A stretch of 64,000 nt of DNA from Paratinospora sagittata (lineage: Eukaryota > Streptophyta > Magnoliopsida > Ranunculales > Menispermaceae): NCBI GenBank assembly GCA_035771175.1, contig CM069597.1, positions 8,591,001 to 8,655,000 of the forward strand. Direction: 5' to 3'. Under the pieces are notes generated by a model. The model was given only the letters and a program-made list of their open reading frames with translations, was not told the DNA's origin and did no database searches. Position numbers and translations under genes: made by a program. This document shows positions 49,001-58,000 of the stretch, in pieces; the first letter of the stretch is position 1, and each line of letters begins with the position of its first letter.

Positions 49001-52000
49001 TTAGTAAAAGCCTATGATATAGTGTACTGGGATTTCCTGAACTTTGTTATGCGAAAGAAAGGTTTAGGGATAGATGGAGATAGTGGATCAATGGATGTCT
49101 TGGAGCGGTCACATATTGGATAGTGGTTAATGAAAGGTGGAAGAGGAAGTTCGTTAGTAAAAGTGGATTGAGACAAGGTGATCCGCCATCTCTTTTCCTA
49201 TTTACAATGGTAGCATGTGTGCTATGAAGACTAATGTAGAAGGCCCATGAAAGCTACACTGAGAAGGGCTTCTTGCTTGGAAGAAATAAAGTCTTGCATC
49301 TTCAATATGTTGATGACACTCTCTTCCACCTGCTAGGAATGAAACAAAATGTCTTGGCTACTATTCAGGTGCTCCAAAGCTTTTGTTGGATGTCCAGTTT
49401 GAGAGTGAACATGACTAAAGTCATTTGGCAAGGATCAATATGGAACAGGAGGTGCTTCTTAGGCTTGATAATAAGGTTACTTGATACATTGGGGCCTTTG
49501 GGTGGAAATCCTCTTAGAGCAAAGTTTTGGGACCCGGTGGTTTCAAAAGTGTCAATGAGGCATGAATTCGGAAAGAGAGTTTTTCATCTAAAGGAGGCAT
49601 CTTAGCCTTGATGGTGTTTTTGACCATTACAACATATTCTCTCGCTCTTCAAAGTTCCGAAGAGAGTCGCAAGAGATTGAAAAGAAAATATGCACCTTTC
49701 TTTAGGAGGACATGGAGATGGGAAGTAGTTTTCATCATATACATGGGAAGGTTGTACAACGTCCTAAAACTAAAGGAGGGTTGGCCATAGGTAACATTAC
49801 CAACTAGAACAATCTTTATGGGCCCACATCATTAGTATGTGGTCTGTTTAAATCTAGCAAAGACACCAGGAACGCCTCTAGGACCACCTTTCGAAGCCCT
49901 TAACAATTTTTTGCTTTGATCCTCCCCAAGTTCAACACTCAAATTACTCCCAAGATCGGTAATGGGTATTCCATCCAGTTTTGGGAGGATAAGTGGTGTG
50001 GAGACTAAAGCTTGGTTGCTTTACATCCTAGTCTATGTCACCTCCCAAACCATCCTAACCAGTGTTCTTAAGGCCCCACCTAAGCCACGACTAGTCTATT
50101 GCCTAGGTCATTTGCAGCTAAATCGCATAGATCATACTTAAGGTAAGCAGTGGGGCTCTTTGAAAATTTTAAAAAGTTTAAGGGGGTCAATATAAATATA
50201 TAACTGTTGGCAAGGAAAAGAATGAGATATCACACCTCCAATTTGTGGGTAATACAAGTCTCTTTGTGGAAGGGAATGAGGAGAGTATTCATAATGTGAT
50301 GAGCTTATCGAGTGCCATTGTTGGATATCTGACATGGTCATTAATTTGTCTAAAAGTCAAATTAAGGGAATCAATATGAATGAAGAGTGGGTGCATGACA
50401 TAGCTAATCGTATTGGTTGCTTCACTGCTTCTTGGCCCTTAAAGTATTTGGGTATGTTATTGGTAGGTAATCCTCGTAAGGTGGAGTTTTGGGAACTAGT
50501 TGTTGCCAAGGTGTCACGGAGACTGGATGAGTAGAGAAGGGGTTTTCTATCTAAAGGAGGAATATTGACCTTAGTCAAAGCCATCTCGGATGCATTGCCC
50601 ACCTACTTTATGTTAGTATTTCACATGCCAATGAAGGTGGCGAGTGTGTTGGAGAACTTGTGTAGGGACTTTCTATGGAATGGTCTGGGAATGGATAGAG
50701 ATAACCACTTGGTGGCATGGAACATAGTTCAGAGGAAGATGGATCAGGGAGGGTTGGGAATTAATAACTTTGTAGAAAGGACCAAAGCATTGGTGGGCAA
50801 ATGGCTCTAGAGGTTTCCAAGTAAGGTAGATCTATTGTCGCAGAAAGTAATAAGAAGTCGACATGGTATACAGAGCAACCTTAGGGATGTTGGGTTAGCC
50901 CATAGAGCAACTTATAGGAGCCCATGAAAATTTATTTCTTCCATCCTACCTACTATTTCACCCATGATTATATTGAAATTAGAAAACGGGAATAGAATTA
51001 GGTTTTAGGAGGATCTACGGTGTGGTACCAATAGATTTCAAATGCTTTTCCTAACCTATACTGATTATCAACCCTCCATAATAAACCAATCTCAGAATTT
51101 GGGAGAAATGTGACTTTGGGGGTGGGGATACTTTATCTTGAAATCTCTACCTAGGAAGAAAAGTAATGGCTAGAGAAGAGGAGGTGGCCCCTAGTAGGAA
51201 TGTTAGATGGTTGCCATCTTGGGTATGAGGAAAATAGATTATGTTGGCCATGGGACCCCTCTGGGATGTTTACAACCAAGTCCTTTCATGATTTCCTTGT
51301 AAATGACCCAATTGCCCCACATAATCTAGAAAGCCCTAGTGCCTTCAAAGGTCAAATTCTTGGAATGGGTAGCTTCTCATGGTAAGCTAAACACAAATGA
51401 TGTTCTTCGACAGAGGCTCCCAAATATGTGTATTTCCCCTCAGTGGTGCTATCTATGTATGCGAAATCTATCATACACATTCACAAATAGTGCCCGTTTG
51501 CAAAAGACATTTGGAGTAGGTAGCATTCACATGTTCCAGTGATGACAAGTGAGGAAAATAACACAAAAATGATCAATATTTTGTCATATATGGAAACCAT
51601 ACAACCATCATGGAGAGAACATTAAAGGGTCGTGTATCTACCATATATTGGTTCATATGCAAGGAAAGGAATAGAAAAATCTTTGAAGGGAAGGAGCTTC
51701 CAACTGTTAGGGTTTGTGATAATTTGCACTTGTTAGCCTCATTTTGGATTGCAAACAGTAAATTATCTAGAGGATATACAATCAATGATTGGGTTAGGGG
51801 TTGGGGAAGTTTTGTAACACCGTAATGGGGGACAACCTGTCTCGCAAAGATCTTATTTGTTGTACATTATTTTCTTCTATTATATATAATATACTATCTA
51901 GTTTCTGTTCAAAAATATACATATATATATATATAATATATAACATGTAAGGTTCTTTTTTTTTCTTCATATTGTTACTTACATGATTATTTAGCTTCAA

Positions 52001-55000
52001 CATTAGCCTAATTTTCAATTCTAGTGTCATAGTCATACTAATATTTACATTATGCAAATTATATCTTTTTTTCTTTTTTTCTATTTTCTAATTTTGATTT
52101 TCTATTTTATTATTGTTATATAGTCGCGAATAATCTTTCTATCATAAGTATTACATCAGATATGACTCTTCAAAAGTTGAAATTGTAATATTTTCACTAT
52201 ATGCAAACTTGTCTTATTTTTTAATGCTTTTTTTTATTTATAATTTGTGGATACAAGACTAAAGAAATATGGTTAAATGTGTTTTCTTATACATACATAC
52301 ATACACACACATATATATATAAGGTTTGTATGTGAAAAACTAATTAATTATTTACTTAGGGAGCTATACATAAATATTATTTGTAATGCCTATGCACCAC
52401 CTCGCCTAGATGGGACCAACTACATTAACACCACCTTGACAACACTAATCCTAACCACCCTATATCACCTTTTTCCTTTCGTCTCCTCTTTCAAACCCAC
52501 ATTTAATCCCCTCTTTACATGTCCACTTTCCTTAAGCTCTTACAACTAGGGAAAAAAGAGAGATTGATGCCTCACTTTCTACTTTAGAGCAAGTTAGATC
52601 CTCCACCAACTCTCAAGATAGATTTATTTGGTGCATTCATACTTCTAGCATTTTTTCTTGCAAATCCTTCTTTGAGCTTCATATTGATAAATAATCTTCG
52701 CAACCCTTTCCCTCAGCTCCTTTAATTTGAAAAGATGAGTTTCGTCCAAGGTTAAGATTTTTGAGTAGCTATTGATGAGTTTCATCACTGAAGGAGCTAC
52801 AGGTGCCTGGACTGCAACCGGTGTCCTCATCCCGGAGTTAACCTCAGCAGTCTCAAAATCAGCGGCCTGCATCATCGCTTGAGTGTAAGTCTGCACGCCA
52901 GCGAGTGCCAAACCCTGACGAATACGGTCATGAAATTCGTCCTGCATCCTCTGCATACGAAGGTAGTCAGTCGACACCATCTCTGGAGCAAAGAGTGCCA
53001 ACCGGTTAAACTCCTGCTCATACTCCCTCACTGTCCTACTGCCTTGGGTCAAGTGCATGAACTCAATCCGTCTCAGGTCTCTCTCTGACCTCTGGTAGAA
53101 CTCCTCATAGAACAGTTCCTTGAACCTGGTCCAAGTTTGGATCTCGTCAGCCATGCGGTCCAGTCTTCTCCACCAATCATCAGCCTTATCAACAAGCTTG
53201 AATCTGGCCAATTTCACCCTATCGGCCTCAAAAGCATGCATATCACTGAAGATGGTCTCCATCTCTCAGCTGTCTCAATACAGAGGCCTCCAGCAACTCA
53301 GTCGGGCCTCGAATCCGAAAAGCCTTCATGGCACTCTCATACCTCTCTGCCTCAGTCCTCTGCTCTCCAACCCCCACAGCCTCAGCCTGAACTGCAGCTG
53401 GTCCAGCCTGTCTCCCATGGCCATACCAACACTGCTCTGCTCCCCCTCAACTGGAACACCCTGTTGTGGCGGCCTATTGCCCTGAACCTGGGCAAGTAAT
53501 GCCAATATCTAGGTCTGCTGCTACTAAATTTGGGTCTGAGCAACCTACTGAGCAGCGAGTAAGGCCTCAATCTGCCTAAACCTCTTATCTGGGTCCATGG
53601 TTTAAAATACTGATTTTGCATGTTGGAAAACCTAGGTGTAGTACAAATTTGCCTATGGCCATGATTTGAGACTTTGCCTAAATTTGGGGTTTTTAGCCTA
53701 GACTAAGTCAATTAATTAAATTGACATGAGATTAGTCTAAATTGACTCAATTTATGTTTGAATGCATTGTATTATTGATGGTTGGATCATGGGAATCAAC
53801 CTTAGGCATTCCTTTGGGTTGTATGAGATCTAATTAGGTGTATAATGGTTTGATTGAGCTATATGTGTTAGCTCATTGATGCAACCATTTTAGAGTCTAT
53901 GTTGGCTAGTGAATTGGGGCTTAATCATGGTTAATAGGCATGTAATTGGACTGATTTTAATGATGAATGAACCTATGTTATGTGCAGGGTTTGTGATTGA
54001 TCCAATTGTCCCCAATTGTGTCAATTGAGGGTTAAAGTGCCTAGTATTGGTTGGATTTGGATTGGCTAAGTCTAGTCACTCAATAGTGAGTGTTTCTTTA
54101 CATTTGGTTTTTATATGTGGCATTGTATTATATAAAATGTTTTGAATTGATATATATGTGTTATGCATGATTTAATGATTCATGAAATGAATTTGAGCAT
54201 AGTTTAGTTGGGTTAGCAATTGGGTGGATCTCCTAGTATGGAGTTTTGGGTAATTTTATTGGGTTGGATGGTGATCCCTAGTTGTGGATCTTGCAGAGGA
54301 TTTTTTATGGATTGTGTATGTTAGGATCGCCTAGGCATGGTACTTATCTTGGTAGGTTGATCCTATGGTTCATACAATCTCCAAAATCCTAATAGAATAC
54401 GGGTAAGGAAGTTCAATCGGGCAATGGGTGTCGCGCACTCAGGCTCTTGTATTGCTTCTTACTCAGGAGGTGTCTAGGATTGAATATAACATGTTTGAAA
54501 AATGAAATGCATTGTCTTGAATATTGACATGATGCATTATGTTTAGCTTGTATATGATCTTGTATATCACCATATTATTGAAATCGCTTTGATGAGCTTT
54601 TACCATGTTTTATATAAATGCATGTATATTGTCACTTGTAGTCACACAATTCACAGTGAATCGTGCGATTCTCCTCGATTCAGCCCGATTCAGGGGCGAT
54701 TCAGTGGATTTTCAATTCATACGTGCGACTCGAATTACTGGAGGGTGAAGCGAATCGCGAATCGTGTGAATCGCGAATCGGATCGCAATTTTGACAACCA
54801 TGGGATTGGGGGATGACTTTCATCTGCGTCATTCTACATCTTTATTAATGGACGACCAAGGGGAAAGATCTAGGGATCTAAAGGGTTGAGACAAGGTGAC
54901 CCCTTGTCCCCTTCTTTATATACTCTTGCGGTTGATTTTATGGATGGTATTACAAATAAAGCAAAAGAAAAAGGCATTATGAATGGGTTCAGAGTGGGGA

Positions 55001-58000
55001 AGGAAAGTCTGAATCTCTTTCATATTCAATATGCGGATGATTGTCTATTCTTCATTGAGAATGATGGAGTAAGCCTGAAGAATACCATGATGATCATCAA
55101 ATGCTTCTGCTTCATCTCTGGCCTCAAGGTCAACTTCTCAACAGTCAACTGGCTGGTATCAATTTATCTGATGAGGTTGTATCTGATTCGGCAAATGGAT
55201 TGTGATGCTCAGTAGGTCACTGGCCTTTATAGTACCTAGGTATGCCCTCAGGTGGAAATCCCCTGAAGTTATCTTTTTGGGAGCTCGTCATTCAAACTAT
55301 TGCCAAAAGAGTGGATGAATGGAGGAGGACATTTCTATCAAAAGGAGGTAGGTTGGTCCTCCTCAAATCAGTTTTGGAAACAATTCCAACCTACTACATG
55401 TCAGTCTTCCAAATACCTAGATCAGTTGTAGTCGTGATTGAAAAGCTGATGAGGAACTTTCTATGGAAGAATGAAGACAAGAAGAATGGTTCATACTTGG
55501 TCAAATGGAACCGTGTGAAACAAGATTTGGAATTTGGTGGTCTTGGAATTGGAGATCTGCTGAATAGGAACAAGGCTCTTGCTGGAAAGTGGCTATGGAG
55601 GTTTCTGGTGGAGAAGACTGCTCTTTGGGCTAAAGTAATCAAGAGTAGACATGGGCTGCATGTGAATGCTAGAGAAGCCAGTATTCTTTCTAGAGCATCT
55701 TACAAATGTCCCTGGAAATTCACACTCCATTTACCCATTATTCTTACCTTGTATAAGACTGAAAATTGGTAATGGTGCTTCCATCAAGTTTTGGGAGGAT
55801 TCTTGGTGTGGACCTGAGCCATTCATGAATACCTTTCCTAATCTGTATAGACTGTTCGGACTACACAATGCCCCCTTTTGTCTTTCACTGCCTCGTCATC
55901 CAGCAATGGTACCCTAAATTGGAACCTACACTTAACAGCTCCCTGTCTGAAATCCCACTTCTTACTCAATGTCTTGAAGCATGCCATCTTAACAGTTTTG
56001 AGGACAGCACTAGATGGATGGGGGGAGGCATCTGGGTTGTTCTCATCCAAGACTTTTTCAAATCTATCTCTTCCCGTGCACAGGGCACATCCTTCCCTCT
56101 AGCCAACCAGTGTTATCAAGGCGTGCGCCTTAGAGCGCCTCAAACGCGCCTTGAGGCGAGGTGCACCTAGTGCGTCTCAATACTTGAAAGGCAGGGCACT
56201 TTAACTCAGGCGAGCGCCTTAGGTCCGCCTTAATGCGCCTCAGGCATGCGCCTCGGTGTACCTTAGTGCACATCACTTTCCTGCTCCTCATTTTTTTTTT
56301 TAAAACATTTAATCAAGAAATAAATATTGTATTATATACTTTTTTCTCTCTTCTTTGAATAAATATATATGATAAACAATATAGAACATAAAACATTAAA
56401 GGAAACTTGTGTTTTGGTTTTATAACAACAATAAGATGTTATTACAAAGGCGTTATAATTGCTACTTGTTCTTCCTTGCTTTTGTATTTTTTTCTTCAAT
56501 TAAATTTTAAATATCAAAAGAAATAAACACAATATTAAGAAAAACTATGAAATAGAAACATTAGTGTTATTATGAACATTATGATGTATGATAAAACTTT
56601 TTATTGAGTTTTGTCTATTTTGAATTCTTTTATCAAGAATTTTGTGTCGCACTTTACTCAGGTGTGCGCCTCCCCTTGCACCTTGCGCCTCAAGCTAAAG
56701 GGCCCCTCATCGCCTTGAGCGCCTTGCGCTTTTAATTACCTTGTGGCCAACTTTATCTGGAAGGCAAAGGTGCCTTCAAAAGTCAAGTTTCTGGGTTGGT
56801 TAATCGCATGGAAGAAACCGAATGTGGCTGATGTTTTGCAAAGGAAATCTCCTAATACCTTACTTTCTCCATCTTGGTGCTGCATGTATAGGAATGATGC
56901 TGAAACAATGGATCATCTGTTTGGGAGTTGCGCTAGTTTTAGAAAGTTGTGGGGTTTTTGGATCAGTAGATGTCAGGCCTTGGTGATGCGAGATCCCATC
57001 TCAGTACTCTATTTCCCAAACAATGGTCAACTAAAGACTAGTCTTAAGCCATACTGGCAATGTATTCTTTTTGCTAACATTTGGAGTTCCTGAGTGGAAA
57101 GAAACAATAGAATCTTCAGTGATTGTAGTAGTTGTAGCCGTAGGACTTGGGAGCAGCCCCTACTTTTGTTTGCTAAATGGGTTAGCTCATGTAATCTTAC
57201 TCTTGGCTATAGTTTTGGGGACTAGTTGTATAACTGGAATTCTATTTTGGAAATTCTGTAATCATGTTTTCTCCATTTGGGACATCTCGTCCCTTTGGAT
57301 TATTTCATATATATATCGTTTCTTGTCAAAAAAAAAAAGAGGGAAATTATCTGCACCAATTTCTTGAACTAGTTGTATAAAGAACATTGATCATTGCATA
57401 GTAATGGCATGAAGTGACATCAACTTATCAAACCAACAGAGGAAAATAACCTGCTGCAAGAGTGAGTTCTGCTGTTGAGTAGAGAACTGTTGTTTTCCTC
57501 CAGCAAGATGAGGCACACCAAGGAGATTCACCTGTTGGAGCCGTTGTAAAAATTTTTCCCTCTGGTCAGGTGTAATCTCAGTTCTACCACGATACTGACC
57601 CTGTATGAAGGCAAAGTCCGCCTATTAAGATGACTCCATGGAAAAATTGAAACACAAAGTCAAAACATACACACATAGTTTAAAACATAGAATCAAGTTT
57701 TGAATTCGTGAGGCGTAATTAAGGCGTTTTCCTTCACAATTAGAGGAGTAATCCTTGTGGCAACATAAGGCATAAGCCTAACATTTAAATTAAAAAAAAA
57801 AATTATATATATATATATATACATATTTCTTAAAAAATTTCTAAAAATTCTGAAAAGCATATCATTAGTAAATACTTCTATGTATGTTACCTAATAAAAT
57901 AACAATGCCAAGCACTCGAGATACAAACTTGATATATCTATTGCCTCAATTATCATAAAGATTCTCAAAAACTTAATAACTACATATTATAAGTCAAGAT

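Larger units (their letters stand above)
46530..50063 (+). mobile_element. LINE A (L1-type), broken and interrupted twice
   Basis: Order on the plus strand: the linker between endonuclease and RT ('[23 protein letters not shown]' type text at 46830-46905), the RT entry '[11 protein letters not shown]' (47250), then an interruption at 47311-48380. RT then resumes with '[21 protein letters not shown]' (48460-48530), followed by a second insertion (48547-48980), '[10 protein letters not shown]' (48985), 'GLRQGDP' (49170) and the YVDD catalytic box (about 49306). It ends near 50063 in a 'FWEDKWCG' region without a 3' end. Several frameshifts and stops occur. Confidence 0.75.
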
